Source of the DNA: GCA-2706205 sp964215955
GTDB taxonomy: Bacteria; Bdellovibrionota; Bacteriovoracia; Bacteriovoracales; Bacteriovoracaceae
DNA length: 64,000 nucleotides
NCBI GenBank assembly: GCA_964215955.1
Contig: CAXPDR010000031.1
Span: 1 to 64,000, forward strand
Reading direction: 5' to 3'
Part shown: positions 7,924 through 17,303 of the stretch, piece after piece
Layout: each line of letters begins with the position of its first letter
How positions within the stretch are numbered: position 1 is the first letter of the stretch
Notes under the pieces: model-generated
Seen by the model: the letters and a program-made list of their open reading frames with translations, nothing else
The model's database searches: none
Told to the model about the DNA's origin: nothing
Made by a program: the position numbers and the translations under genes

Positions 7924-7954
7924 TCTCCAGTTATAGGTACTAGTTATCTGGAGA
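7924..7954 (-). promoter_or_regulatory. Leader hairpin covering the ribosome binding site
   Basis: TCTCCAG (7924-7930) and CTGGAGA (7948-7954) are perfect 7-bp arms with a 17-base loop. On the leftward transcript the downstream arm contains the Shine-Dalgarno GGAGA for the gene starting at 7917, so the stem could hide it from the ribosome. Thermal or ligand control is possible but not shown. Confidence 0.45.
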
Positions 7955-7986
7955 TAATCAAAATGCCAATCGAGTCTATAAAAATT

Positions 7987-9120
7987 TTAGTCTTGTACAT
8001 TGAAGTAGCAAAAGCCCTCATTAAACATTGTGTATAGAACCGCAACGATTTTAGAAAACTTTGAGTAATGGATTTCCGTTTGTGGGAGTAAGCTTTGAAG
8101 TTTTTTTATACAAGAATATTCTTCTTCATTTATATGGATTACCGTTCCATTGATCCCCAATTTTATGGAGTCATTGTTCTTGATGGAAGAAAATTTTGTA
8201 AATTCATCCAAAATCAGACCTTTTTGTTTGAACTCTTGTTCAAAGTCTTCAAATGTGAAATCCTCATTAGGTTCAAAAAAGCCTTTGGACTTTGATGCAA
8301 ACTTCAAAATAATTTCATCTAATAATGTATCCTCAGAGAGAAATTCAATTATATTGTTTTTAATTTGTTTTAGATTGTCTTGGTCAATCTCGTTTGTATC
8401 TTCAAGACTTTCTTTGAAAGAAGTTTTATAAAAACTTTTATCTGAGTCATCCTCAAGGATGTTTAGGGCCATAGTTTTTAAAAGCTGATCATATTCAATC
8501 GATTTAAATCCCAATGATAGTGAAAGAGAGTTCTCTAAGGATATTCCATGATGTGCTACGTGCGGTGGAATGTAAATTAAATCACCAGGGCTTAAAATAA
8601 AACTTTCATCTTCTTTAAACTCTTCAAGTATTTTTACTGGTAGGCCTTCTTGGAACTTTGGATTTGGTTTATGCTGAATCTTCCACTCTCTCTGACCTGA
8701 AAGTTGTGCAATAAAAACATTGTAATTATCAATATGGGCACCTACACTTGATCCCTTATTTGAAAGAGTAGTCATTGCATCATCAAAAAGCCACGAAGGT
8801 AAAAACTCTAAACTTCTTTGGAGCTCATGTATTCTTTCATTGTAAAGATTTAGGTTATGATTAATTAATGTCCATTGGTGTGTCTGAAGCTCTTCAAGTT
8901 CGGGTTTTTCAAATGGTCCATCAACCACATTCCATTCTTGGCTTTGGCTTTTGGTCACCATTCTGCTGATGAAATATTCATCCATGGCCATTTCAAATAG
9001 ATCTTCCTTTTCGATTAGGCTCTGGGGAAGCTTTATGGCCCCTTTGATAATCAAAGGTTTTTTTTCCCAATAGTTTTTTAAAAAGTCATTTATGTCAATT
9101 TGACCAAATAGTTTACTCAT
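7987..9120 (-). CDS. JmjC/cupin ribosomal protein hydroxylase (RoxA/YcfD-like)
   Basis: The 377-aa protein is a Fe(II)/2-oxoglutarate oxygenase of the ROX type. E. coli RoxA (YcfD) hydroxylates an arginine of ribosomal protein L16. The HxD pair is at H129-D131 (AHIDNYN), the distal His in PPHVAHHG around residue 190, and QLSGQREWK is typical of the family. The extended C-terminal part fits the dimerisation and winged-helix region. I chose the ATG at 9120 (MSKLFG) because GGTG lies seven bases upstream, while the in-frame ATG at 9147 has no ribosome binding site. Transcribed away from the act operon. Confidence 0.85.
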   Translation of the reverse strand: MSKLFGQIDINDFLKNYWEKKPLIIKGAIKLPQSLIEKEDLFEMAMDEYFISRMVTKSQSQEWNVVDGPFEKPELEELQTHQWTLINHNLNLYNERIHELQRSLEFLPSWLFDDAMTTLSNKGSSVGAHIDNYNVFIAQLSGQREWKIQHKPNPKFQEGLPVKILEEFKEDESFILSPGDLIYIPPHVAHHGISLENSLSLSLGFKSIEYDQLLKTMALNILEDDSDKSFYKTSFKESLEDTNEIDQDNLKQIKNNIIEFLSEDTLLDEIILKFASKSKGFFEPNEDFTFEDFEQEFKQKGLILDEFTKFSSIKNNDSIKLGINGTVIHINEEEYSCIKKLQSLLPQTEIHYSKFSKIVAVLYTMFNEGFCYFNVQD

Positions 9121-9247
9121 GTTTACACCAATTTTATTTTGATGCATTGCTATTTATTCTAAGATTTGTAAAAGGTAAATCTATTTCTTATATAAGGCTA
9201 AAAATAACTGATATGCTTTAGAATGCTGTCTAGTCTATAATTTGCTT

Positions 9248-9268
9248 ATGACACCATGAGTATGTCAT
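9248..9268. promoter_or_regulatory. Inverted repeat upstream of the act operon
   Basis: ATGACA-N9-TGTCAT forms perfect 6-bp arms about 50 bases upstream of a likely sigma-70 promoter for actA. The position fits an activator or repressor site for a respiratory operon, but the regulator cannot be named. The half-site ATGAC also occurs in a palindrome at 1895-1909. Confidence 0.35.
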
Positions 9269-9295
9269 GATTTTGTAGAAAAAACTTGTTTCTAA

Positions 9296-9325
9296 TTGTC
9301 GAATACTCTTGTGATATGGTATCTA
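9296..9325 (+). promoter_or_regulatory. Candidate sigma-70 promoter for the act operon
   Basis: TTGTCG (9296-9301) and TATCTA (9320-9325) are spaced by 18 bases, about 70 bases before the actA start. The match is moderate, but this is the only reasonable -35/-10 pair seen between the divergent genes. Confidence 0.4.
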
Positions 9326-9394
9326 AATCCCTAAAATGTTTTAAAATTTAATTAATTCGCTAAACTTATTCAATTTTTTGAAGGGAATGTGTAT

Positions 9395-10009
9395 ATGAAA
9401 AAGTTGTTAGGTGCATTTGTTGCCCTTATTGCATTAGGTGCATTAAGTACGTTCGTTGTTGTCCAGGCAAGACATCTGGGATTTAACCAAGGTTACGCTC
9501 CAGACCAACCTGTTGCCTTTTCTCACAAGAAACATGCCGGTGATCTTGGAATGGATTGTCAGTATTGTCACTTTGGTGCAGACAAAGGTAGACATGCGGG
9601 TGTTCCTCCTACGGAACTATGTTTAAATTGCCACAGTAAAGTTAAAACTAGCTCACCAGAAATTAAGAAGCTTCAAAAGGCCGTTGATTCAGGTGAAAAC
9701 ATTCAATGGGTAAAGGTAAATCATTTTGGTGATTTTGCTTATTTTAATCATGCTCAACATGTGAATGTTGCTGGTGTTTCTTGTCAAAAATGTCATGGTG
9801 ATGTTGAGAACATGGAAATTTATTATCAAAAAGAAAAATTATCCATGGGTTGGTGTATTAACTGTCATAGAGACAATGGTATTGCCCCTCCTGCTGATCA
9901 TGATGAGTTAATTAAGCAATACAAAGATACCCAAGAAGGTTATCCGTCAGGTTCTCACCTAAGAAAAGGTTTTAGAGCTGGTGGAGACTGTGGGAAGTGT
10001 CACTATTAA
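9395..10009 (+). CDS. actA: Alternative Complex III pentaheme cytochrome ActA
   Basis: The 204-aa protein has one N-terminal membrane anchor (residues 4-24) and five CXXCH heme-binding motifs starting at C55, C76, C130, C154 and C199. This is the ActA subunit of the quinol:electron-acceptor oxidoreductase (Alternative Complex III), which takes electrons from quinol and passes them on to a cytochrome or directly to a terminal oxidase. The ATG at 9395 is chosen because AAGGG lies nine bases upstream; a GTG at 9389 would add two residues. It leads a six-gene operon in the standard order. Confidence 0.93.
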   Translation: MKKLLGAFVALIALGALSTFVVVQARHLGFNQGYAPDQPVAFSHKKHAGDLGMDCQYCHFGADKGRHAGVPPTELCLNCHSKVKTSSPEIKKLQKAVDSGENIQWVKVNHFGDFAYFNHAQHVNVAGVSCQKCHGDVENMEIYYQKEKLSMGWCINCHRDNGIAPPADHDELIKQYKDTQEGYPSGSHLRKGFRAGGDCGKCHY

Positions 10010-10034
10010 TCTAATTAGCTAAGGAATAAATAAA

Positions 10035-12920
10035 ATGAGTATTAACGAAAATAAAGACTGCGGTACGAGTTGTGGGTGTGGAACCCAGGTAAATGGTTAC
10101 TGGCAAGATGTTGAACAAAAAGTTTTAGATCCAAAAGTTTTAAAACAAGAATTTTCTGATAATGAGTTCGATTCATTTTCAGTTCAAAAAACAAGAAGAA
10201 ACTTCCTTAAGATCATGGGATTTTCTGTCTCAGCTCTTCCTCTTACGGGTTGTATAAAGATACCAGTAAGAAAAGCGCTTCCATATTTAAATAAGCAAGA
10301 CAATGTTATTCCTGGAGTTGCTAATTGGTATGCTTCAACTCATGGCATGACACCAGTTCTTGTTAAAACAAGAGAAGGGAGACCTATTAAAGTTGAAGGA
10401 AATGAAAAGTCTTCAACGACTTTTGGGGGGACAAACTCTCAAGATCAAGCTTCAGTTCTTTCATTATATGATTCCAATAGACTAAGATCAGCGATGATCG
10501 ATGGTAAGGAAGTTGAATGGGCAGACTTTGATAAGGCTTTAATTAATGCTTTAGAGAACACGGAAGGTGAAACAGTTGTTATTACGCCTTCAATTTATTC
10601 TCCATCAGCATTAGATGTTATTTCAAAATTTAAATCTAAATTCAGTGCCTCTCACGTACCATTTGATGCTGTTTCAAATAGTGCAGTTGCTAAAGCAAAT
10701 TTAATTACTCACGGGACTATGACAAATACTGAGTATGATTTTGAAAAAGCAAATGTTGTTGTTTCTCTAGGAAATGATTTTCTAGGAACATTTGGTAACT
10801 CAGTAAGAAATACTAAGCAATATACAAGAAGAAGAAGTGCTAAGCATCCTCAAGGAATGAATAGACATATTCAGGTAGAATCAATCATGACGTTGACTGG
10901 TTCAAATGCTGACTTTAGATACACGAGATCAGAAGCAGCCCAAAGAGATATTATTCTTGGAGTTTTAGCCGGTGTTGGTGGCGATGCTCACGTTGTTGCT
11001 GCAGAAAATAAAGAAGTTGTTGCTCAAATTGTTAAAGAACTTAAAGCAAATGCTGGAAAGTCCTTATTTATCGTTGGAAGTAATGATGTAAATGCTAATG
11101 TTGTGGCAAATAAAATTAACGCTCTCTTAGGGAACTATGGAAAAACAACTTGGGTTTCTAAAAATCACGGTGAAGTATTAGCTGATGATGAATCATTTTC
11201 ATCTCTAGTAGAAAGAATGAACACTGGAAAAGTTGGATCTGTCCTTTTTGTTGGTGTTAATCCTGTTTATAATTACCATGATTCAGCTAAGTTAACTGCA
11301 GCTTTAAGCAAAGTTAAAAATGTAGTTTCTTTTGCATCTAGTGCAGACGAGACTAGTGCTAAAGCTAAATATATAGCTCCAATGAATCATGTATTTGAAT
11401 CTTGGGGTGATACAATGGTTTCAAGTAAGGAATTATCCCTTACTCAACCTGTAATTCAGCCACTATTTGGTTCTAGAATGTGGACAGAAACCCTTATGTC
11501 TTTAGCAGGAGTTTCTGGAACTTATTATGATTTCGTAAAAGCAAAATGGGCCGGTAAGTTTGATTGGAATAAAGCCCTTCACGATGGTGTCATTATTGTA
11601 GATGAAAACCCAACTATTAATTCTTTTAACCAAGGATTAAATGTATCTTCTTATGCAAAAGCATTGAAGGCTACAAAAACTGGTTCTGGTTTAAATATTG
11701 TTACTTATGTTAAATCTGCAGTTGGTAATGGCGACATGGCAAACAATCCATTCCTTCAAGAGCTACCTGATCCGATTACTAAAGCGACTTGGGATAACTA
11801 TGTCATGGTTTCTCCAATCTACGCGAAAGAAAATGGTATTAAGTCTGGTGATGTTGTGGAATTATCCAATGGAAAATCTACAGTTAAATTACCTGCCATA
11901 GTTCAACCAGGAACTGAGAAAAATACTGTTGCAGTTGCACTTGGATACGGAAGAAATGTTGCAGGTAAAGTTGCAAAGAACTTAGGTGAAAATGTTTATC
12001 CTTTTGTCACTTATAATGGAAGTTTTAACTATGCTGGTTCTTTTGGTACTGTCAAAAAGACTGGTATGTTCAAAGGACTGGCTCAGACTCAAACCCACCA
12101 TTCAATGGAAGGTCGAGATATCATAAGAGAAACTACTTTTGCTGAATATACTAAGAATCCAAAAGCTGGTAATGAAGTTTTTAAACCTAAAACTGTTCAT
12201 ATTTATCCTGAACATAAAAAAGATGGTCATCAATGGGCCATGGCGATTAATCTAGCATCTTGTACAGGTTGTTCTTCATGTATTATTTCTTGTAATGCAG
12301 AAAACAATGTTCCTGTTGTTGGAAGAAAAGAAATCGCAATGAAAAGGGATATGCACTGGTTAAGAATCGATCGATACTATAAAGGTGATGAGAATCAACC
12401 TGAAGTTGCTCATATGCCTATGCTTTGTCAGCATTGTGACAATGCTCCATGTGAAAATGTTTGTCCAGTTATGGCGACAGTTCAATCTTCAGATGGTTTA
12501 AATCAACAAGTATATAACAGATGTGTTGGTACAAGATATTGTGCAAACAACTGTCCTTACAAAGTTAGAAGATTTAACTGGTTTAACTACGATAGATCAG
12601 ATGAATACGCAAAAATGGCCCTAAATCCTGATGTTGGTATTAGAACTAGAGGGATCATGGAGAAATGTTCTATGTGTATTCAAAGAATTCAAGATGGAAA
12701 ACTAACAGCTAAGAGGGAAAGAAGAGAGCTTAGAGACGGTGATATTAAACTCGCTTGTCAGCAATCTTGTCCTGCTGATGATGGAATTTTATTTGGGGAT
12801 ATGAATGATCCAAATTCTAAAATTTCTAAGCATTTAGCTGATGAAAGAAAATATGTTGTTCTTGAAGAATTGAATGTTCAACCAAGAGTTAATTATTTAA
12901 CGAAAATTAGAAATAAATAA
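10035..12920 (+). CDS. actB: Alternative Complex III molybdopterin-like/FeS subunit ActB
   Basis: The 961-aa protein is the fused ActB1/ActB2 subunit. It has a twin-arginine motif (TRRNFLK, residues 53-59), a possible lipidated Cys73 after LPLTG, a molybdopterin-oxidoreductase-like domain (about 90-700) that in this family usually lacks the cofactor, and a four-cluster ferredoxin domain at the C-terminus with Cys groups beginning at about C743, C798, C830 and C878. It sits on the outer face of the inner membrane as part of ACIII. A Cys-rich stretch at residues 9-15 precedes the Tat signal. Confidence 0.93.
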   Translation: MSINENKDCGTSCGCGTQVNGYWQDVEQKVLDPKVLKQEFSDNEFDSFSVQKTRRNFLKIMGFSVSALPLTGCIKIPVRKALPYLNKQDNVIPGVANWYASTHGMTPVLVKTREGRPIKVEGNEKSSTTFGGTNSQDQASVLSLYDSNRLRSAMIDGKEVEWADFDKALINALENTEGETVVITPSIYSPSALDVISKFKSKFSASHVPFDAVSNSAVAKANLITHGTMTNTEYDFEKANVVVSLGNDFLGTFGNSVRNTKQYTRRRSAKHPQGMNRHIQVESIMTLTGSNADFRYTRSEAAQRDIILGVLAGVGGDAHVVAAENKEVVAQIVKELKANAGKSLFIVGSNDVNANVVANKINALLGNYGKTTWVSKNHGEVLADDESFSSLVERMNTGKVGSVLFVGVNPVYNYHDSAKLTAALSKVKNVVSFASSADETSAKAKYIAPMNHVFESWGDTMVSSKELSLTQPVIQPLFGSRMWTETLMSLAGVSGTYYDFVKAKWAGKFDWNKALHDGVIIVDENPTINSFNQGLNVSSYAKALKATKTGSGLNIVTYVKSAVGNGDMANNPFLQELPDPITKATWDNYVMVSPIYAKENGIKSGDVVELSNGKSTVKLPAIVQPGTEKNTVAVALGYGRNVAGKVAKNLGENVYPFVTYNGSFNYAGSFGTVKKTGMFKGLAQTQTHHSMEGRDIIRETTFAEYTKNPKAGNEVFKPKTVHIYPEHKKDGHQWAMAINLASCTGCSSCIISCNAENNVPVVGRKEIAMKRDMHWLRIDRYYKGDENQPEVAHMPMLCQHCDNAPCENVCPVMATVQSSDGLNQQVYNRCVGTRYCANNCPYKVRRFNWFNYDRSDEYAKMALNPDVGIRTRGIMEKCSMCIQRIQDGKLTAKRERRELRDGDIKLACQQSCPADDGILFGDMNDPNSKISKHLADERKYVVLEELNVQPRVNYLTKIRNK

Positions 12921-12934
12921 TATAAGGATAGATT

Positions 12935-14296
12935 ATGTCTGACGCTCACGTATCACAATTAAGACAATCGCTCGTACCTCAGGATAGAACGTACAAGCAA
13001 ATTTCTGAAGATGTACTTGATACACTAGAAGAAAAGCCGTCAAAAGGTTGGTTGCTAGGTTTCTCAATCTCAGCATTCATTTTGACTATTGGTTTTTTCG
13101 TTGTTGCTTATCAAGTTGGAACTGGTATTGGAACCTGGGGACTAAACAAAACTATTGGTTGGTCTTGGGATATTACTAACTTCGTATTTTGGGTTGGTAT
13201 TGGTCACGCAGGAACACTAATTTCAGCCGTTTTATTAATATTTAGACAAAGGTGGAGAACGGCGATCAATAGAGCTGCAGAAGCGATGACTATTTTCGCG
13301 GTAGCTTGTGCTGGTATCTTTCCACTTATTCACGCAGGTAGACCTTGGTTGCTTTACTGGGTTTTTCCTTATCCAAATACAAGAGGGGACTTATGGGTTA
13401 ACTTTAGATCTCCACTATTATGGGACGTTTTTGCTATTTCGACGTATTTAACGGTTTCATTAGTATTTTGGTATATGGGTCTTTTACCTGACTTAGCTTC
13501 TGTTAGAGATAGAACTAAATCAAGTATTAGAAAAGTGATTTATGGAATTCTTTCTTTTGGTTGGAACGGTTCAAATAGAACTTGGCACCACTGGGAAGTA
13601 ATGTCACTTATTCTAGCAGGGCTTGCAACTCCACTAGTTCTTTCGGTTCACACGATCGTATCCATGGACTTTGCAACTTCTGTTATTCCTGGATGGCATA
13701 CAACGATCTTCCCTCCATACTTTGTTGCAGGGGCCATATTCTCTGGTTTCGCTATGGTTTGTACTCTTCTCATAATTACTAGAAAAGTACTTAACTGGGA
13801 AAACTATATTACTGTAGGGCATATTGAGGCCATGTGTAAGGTTATCACCACAACAGGGATGATAGTTGGGCTTGCTTATGGTACTGAGTTTTTCATTGCG
13901 TGGTATTCAGGTAATGAATATGAGCAATACTGTTTTGTAAATAGAGCCACAGGTCCTTATTGGTGGGCCTATTGGTCGATGATTACTTGTAATGTTATTT
14001 CTCCTCAGTTTTTCTGGTTTAAAAAGTTGAGAACTAATATGACTTTTGTTTTCATTATCTCCATCGTTGTAAATATTGGAATGTGGTTTGAAAGATTTGT
14101 TATTATTACAACATCTCTTCATAGAGACTTCCTTCCATCGAGTTGGTCTATGTATTCTCCTACTTGGGTAGAGATTTGGACTTTTATAGGAACCTTTGGA
14201 TTATTCTTTACGCTATTCTTTATCTTTATCAGAGTTTTACCTGGTATCGCTGTAGCTGAAGTTAAATCTGTTTATAAATTTGCTAGACACAAATAA
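12935..14296 (+). CDS. actC: Alternative Complex III NrfD-like membrane subunit ActC
   Basis: The 453-aa protein has about ten transmembrane segments and is of the NrfD/PsrC polysulfide-reductase membrane-anchor type, with typical segments such as FWVGIGHAGTLISA and HAGRPW. In ACIII this subunit binds quinol at the membrane. It follows actB by 14 bases with an AAGGA ribosome binding site and is the expected third gene of the operon. Confidence 0.93.
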   Translation: MSDAHVSQLRQSLVPQDRTYKQISEDVLDTLEEKPSKGWLLGFSISAFILTIGFFVVAYQVGTGIGTWGLNKTIGWSWDITNFVFWVGIGHAGTLISAVLLIFRQRWRTAINRAAEAMTIFAVACAGIFPLIHAGRPWLLYWVFPYPNTRGDLWVNFRSPLLWDVFAISTYLTVSLVFWYMGLLPDLASVRDRTKSSIRKVIYGILSFGWNGSNRTWHHWEVMSLILAGLATPLVLSVHTIVSMDFATSVIPGWHTTIFPPYFVAGAIFSGFAMVCTLLIITRKVLNWENYITVGHIEAMCKVITTTGMIVGLAYGTEFFIAWYSGNEYEQYCFVNRATGPYWWAYWSMITCNVISPQFFWFKKLRTNMTFVFIISIVVNIGMWFERFVIITTSLHRDFLPSSWSMYSPTWVEIWTFIGTFGLFFTLFFIFIRVLPGIAVAEVKSVYKFARHK

Positions 14297-14309
14297 GTAG
14301 GACGATAAG

Positions 14310-14834
14310 ATGAAAAAAGATTTTTTACTTGCAATTTATGACTGTGAAGAAAAACTATTAAAAAGTGCTGAAAAGGCACGTGATAAAAAAGTTGAATTTT
14401 ATGATATTTATACACCGTTTCCAGTTCACGGATTGGACGATGCTATGGGGATCAAAAGATCATTTCTTCCTTATGTAACTTTCGCTGCAGGCGCTTGTGG
14501 TTTGACACTGGCCATGGCATTTCAAATTTGGACGAGTGCCATTGACTGGCCTACAATAATTGGTGGTAAACCTTTTATTTCCATTCCAGCATTTATCCCA
14601 ATTACCTTCGAACTAACTGTTCTTTTTGCTGCACATACAACTGTTGGAGCATTCCTGGTGTACAATAAATTGTTCCCTGGTAAGAAACCAGTTTTAATGC
14701 ATGAAGAACAAACATGTAATAAATTTGTAATCGCAATTGAAAAAGATAAGGCCAACGTTGATGATCTTACAACTCTTTTTAAGGAGTATGGTGCGATCGA
14801 AGTAAAAACTCAAAACGTTGATATGAATCCATAG
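14310..14834 (+). CDS. actD: Alternative Complex III subunit ActD (DUF3341)
   Basis: The 174-aa protein has a short cytoplasmic N-terminal domain of the DUF3341 type and two transmembrane helices (about residues 55-75 and 92-112). The FPVHGLDDAMG segment is characteristic of ActD. It anchors the complex and has no cofactors. Spacing to actC is 13 bases, with a weak AGGA ribosome binding site. Confidence 0.92.
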   Translation: MKKDFLLAIYDCEEKLLKSAEKARDKKVEFYDIYTPFPVHGLDDAMGIKRSFLPYVTFAAGACGLTLAMAFQIWTSAIDWPTIIGGKPFISIPAFIPITFELTVLFAAHTTVGAFLVYNKLFPGKKPVLMHEEQTCNKFVIAIEKDKANVDDLTTLFKEYGAIEVKTQNVDMNP

Positions 14835-14844
14835 GAGATACACC

Positions 14845-15399
14845 GTGAAAAATATATTAGGAACAATTGTTGTAAGTATTATTTTAGTTGGGTGTTCAGG
14901 TGGTAGAAATAGTACTGGTTACTCACTTATAAATGATATGATGTACTCTGATGCTTATGAGGCATTTTCAGAAAATCCTGTGTTTGATGATGGACAATCA
15001 ATGCAAGCACCTCCAGCAAATACGATCCCTAGAGGATTTATGCCGCATCCAATGGGAACTGATGGGTTACCAGAGGTTTTAGATAATCCAGTAGCAATGG
15101 ATGACTATAAGTGGAAAAGAGCAGAACTTCTGTTTAACAGAACTTGTTCTGCATGCCACGGAGTTGATGGGCAAGGTGGAACTGCGGTAATCGAAGCTGG
15201 TTTTCCTGCTCCACCAAAGTTTAGATCAAGAACTTTTAGATACTCCAAAAAAGACAAAAAGCCAGCTGGGCACATTTATAATGTTATTACATTTGGTATA
15301 GGAAATATGCCAAGTCACGCACAACAACTTTATTCTGAAGATCGTTGGATTGTTTCAGAATATGTACGTGAAAGACTAATGACTAGAGGGAAAAAATAG
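14845..15399 (+). CDS. actE: Alternative Complex III cytochrome c lipoprotein ActE
   Basis: The 184-aa protein starts with GTG (GGAG upstream) and has a lipoprotein signal ending in LVGC (Cys17), followed by a linker and one class I cytochrome c domain with CSACH at residues 101-105 and a Met ligand candidate in GNMPSH. ActE is the monoheme electron carrier of ACIII, held at the outer face of the membrane. Confidence 0.93.
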   Translation: MKNILGTIVVSIILVGCSGGRNSTGYSLINDMMYSDAYEAFSENPVFDDGQSMQAPPANTIPRGFMPHPMGTDGLPEVLDNPVAMDDYKWKRAELLFNRTCSACHGVDGQGGTAVIEAGFPAPPKFRSRTFRYSKKDKKPAGHIYNVITFGIGNMPSHAQQLYSEDRWIVSEYVRERLMTRGKK

Positions 15400-15410
15400 G
15401 GAGTTATGAC

Positions 15411-16601
15411 GTGAATATTGAAACTAAAAACTTTGAATTTACAGGTGGGCTAAAGAAAGTTTCTATAAGCTTAATGTTGGTAGGATTAGTAGCGTTTATT
15501 ACTTCTTTTGCCTTAAATAAAACCGTTGGATGGGTTGATTTTTATGTATCAAATATCTACTTTGTTACAATCGCCGTTTCGGCTATCTTCTTCCTATCAC
15601 TAACAGGTGTAATTCAAGCAAGTTGGTTAACACCATACAAAAGAATTCCTGAAGCAATGTTATCATATCTTCCAGTCTCTTTTGTTATGTTTGTAATTAG
15701 TATGTTTGGAATGCATAAAATTTATAAATGGACTCATGCAGACGTTGTTGCTAAGGATCCAATTATTCAGAAAAAAGTAGCTTGGTTAAATGAACCTAGG
15801 TTTATAATTACTACTATTGTTATCTTTGCACTATGGATGTTTATTTCTAGAGGATTAAGGGCTTATTCTCTTAAAATGGATAGTAAAGAAAATGGAGTTG
15901 CAGAAGCTAATAAATTAGTTGGTTTTTCAGCAGTATCAATCATTGTTTTTTCTTTAACACTTTGTGTTTTTGCTTTTGATTGGCTTATGTCTGTAGAACC
16001 TCACTGGTTTTCTACCATTTATGGTGTTGGTGTTTTTGCAGGTTCTTTTGTTAGTGGTATCTCATTTATCACTTTAGTTATCATTTTCCTAAAGAAGTAT
16101 GGTTATTTTAAAGGTGTTATTAATGATAATCACTTACATGATCTTGGGAAATGGATGTTTGGGATGTCTGTTTTCTGGGCTTATATTTGGATCTCTCAAT
16201 ACTTGCTTATTTGGTATGCAAATATTCCTGAAGAAACAGAGTATTATGTAATTAGACATCATTACTGGAATGGACAATTCTTTTTCAATCTTTTTGTAAA
16301 CTTTTTTGTTCCTTTCTTTGGTTTAATGACTAGAGCAGCTAAGAGAAATGTTAAGGTCTTGGGAACGGTTGCTGTTATCCTTTTACTAGGACATTTTTTA
16401 GATATTTATTTAATGCTAGCTCCAAAGATATTTGAAGTAAAAAATATTACATCAATTAGTGGATTTGGTGTAATCCAACTTCTACAGCTTATTGGTGGTT
16501 TTGGTTTATTCATTTATATCGTTGCTAATTCTTTGTCTAAAAGAAATTTAGTCCCACAAAATGATCCAACTTTCGCAGAAGGACAACATTTACATCAATA
16601 A
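15411..16601 (+). CDS. actF: Alternative Complex III membrane subunit ActF
   Basis: The 396-aa protein is the ten-helix integral membrane subunit ActF, paralogous to ActC. It is started at GTG 15411, which has GGGAG seven bases upstream; an ATG nearby is out of frame. It ends the operon, since a strong terminator follows within 30 bases. No cytochrome oxidase genes follow, although in many bacteria cox genes are directly linked to act. Confidence 0.92.
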   Translation: MNIETKNFEFTGGLKKVSISLMLVGLVAFITSFALNKTVGWVDFYVSNIYFVTIAVSAIFFLSLTGVIQASWLTPYKRIPEAMLSYLPVSFVMFVISMFGMHKIYKWTHADVVAKDPIIQKKVAWLNEPRFIITTIVIFALWMFISRGLRAYSLKMDSKENGVAEANKLVGFSAVSIIVFSLTLCVFAFDWLMSVEPHWFSTIYGVGVFAGSFVSGISFITLVIIFLKKYGYFKGVINDNHLHDLGKWMFGMSVFWAYIWISQYLLIWYANIPEETEYYVIRHHYWNGQFFFNLFVNFFVPFFGLMTRAAKRNVKVLGTVAVILLLGHFLDIYLMLAPKIFEVKNITSISGFGVIQLLQLIGGFGLFIYIVANSLSKRNLVPQNDPTFAEGQHLHQ

Positions 16602-16630
16602 GTTTATCTATAATAAAAACTTTGATATAA

Positions 16631-16658
16631 AGGGCATCTAATTGGGTGCCCTTTTTTT
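16631..16658 (+). terminator. Rho-independent terminator of the act operon
   Basis: A GC-rich stem (GGGCA..., paired with ...TGCCC, loop around TCTAATTGGG) is followed by seven T. The ATG of the next frame sits directly after the T run, so that gene must be read through or has another start. Confidence 0.85.
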
Positions 16659-17303
16659 ATGCATAAAAATATTATTAATCGTAAATTGAAGTTTAAAAGA
16701 GACATAGTTAAAGATCCACAAATTAATATGTCGCTTGCTCATAGTGGGTTAGAGCTAACTGTTGGGTTTAATACCATTCAGTTGGAAGAAATCATTATTG
16801 AAGATCTTTGTTACCAGGTAAATAAAGTTACTGATTTCTTAAGAATCGTAGATTTTTATTTTGAACTACTAAATGGAAAACCTATTGAGGTTTTTGATCG
16901 CTTAAGTTTGAAAGAACTTGATGCATTTATAAATGATGGGAAAAGAGGGAGTGTTATCGGGCCATATGGCGTTGAACACTTTGAAATATTAAAACTAGGG
17001 TCCAGTATTTATAATAAAGTGGTTGAAAGCTCAAAAGGTGAAGAGGCCCTTTATGACCAAAGTATTAATGGTAAGTTCATCGATTTGTCCTTTAGTGAAC
17101 AAATAGAATATTTTGAGGAGTTTTGCGCAAGGTTTATTTATCCTGAAGTAAAGTTTAAAAATACTGAAATGGATATTGTCGATATCCTTCCACATAAAAT
17201 TACAGTAGATTCATCAGTTGATATAAGACTGTTAAAATTAATTGAAGAAAAATTTAATCATGAGTTTAGTACAGAATTTAAGTTTGTAAAAAGTAAGTCT
17301 TAA
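16659..17303 (+). CDS. Hypothetical cytoplasmic protein
   Basis: The 214-aa product is soluble, with no signal peptide, and is not recognised. The first ATG (16659) lies immediately after the T run of the act terminator and has no ribosome binding site, so either a later start is used (an in-frame ATG at 16728, MSLAHS) or translation depends on read-through or a leaderless transcript. Its end overlaps the convergent histidine kinase gene by four bases. Confidence 0.55.
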   Translation: MHKNIINRKLKFKRDIVKDPQINMSLAHSGLELTVGFNTIQLEEIIIEDLCYQVNKVTDFLRIVDFYFELLNGKPIEVFDRLSLKELDAFINDGKRGSVIGPYGVEHFEILKLGSSIYNKVVESSKGEEALYDQSINGKFIDLSFSEQIEYFEEFCARFIYPEVKFKNTEMDIVDILPHKITVDSSVDIRLLKLIEEKFNHEFSTEFKFVKSKS

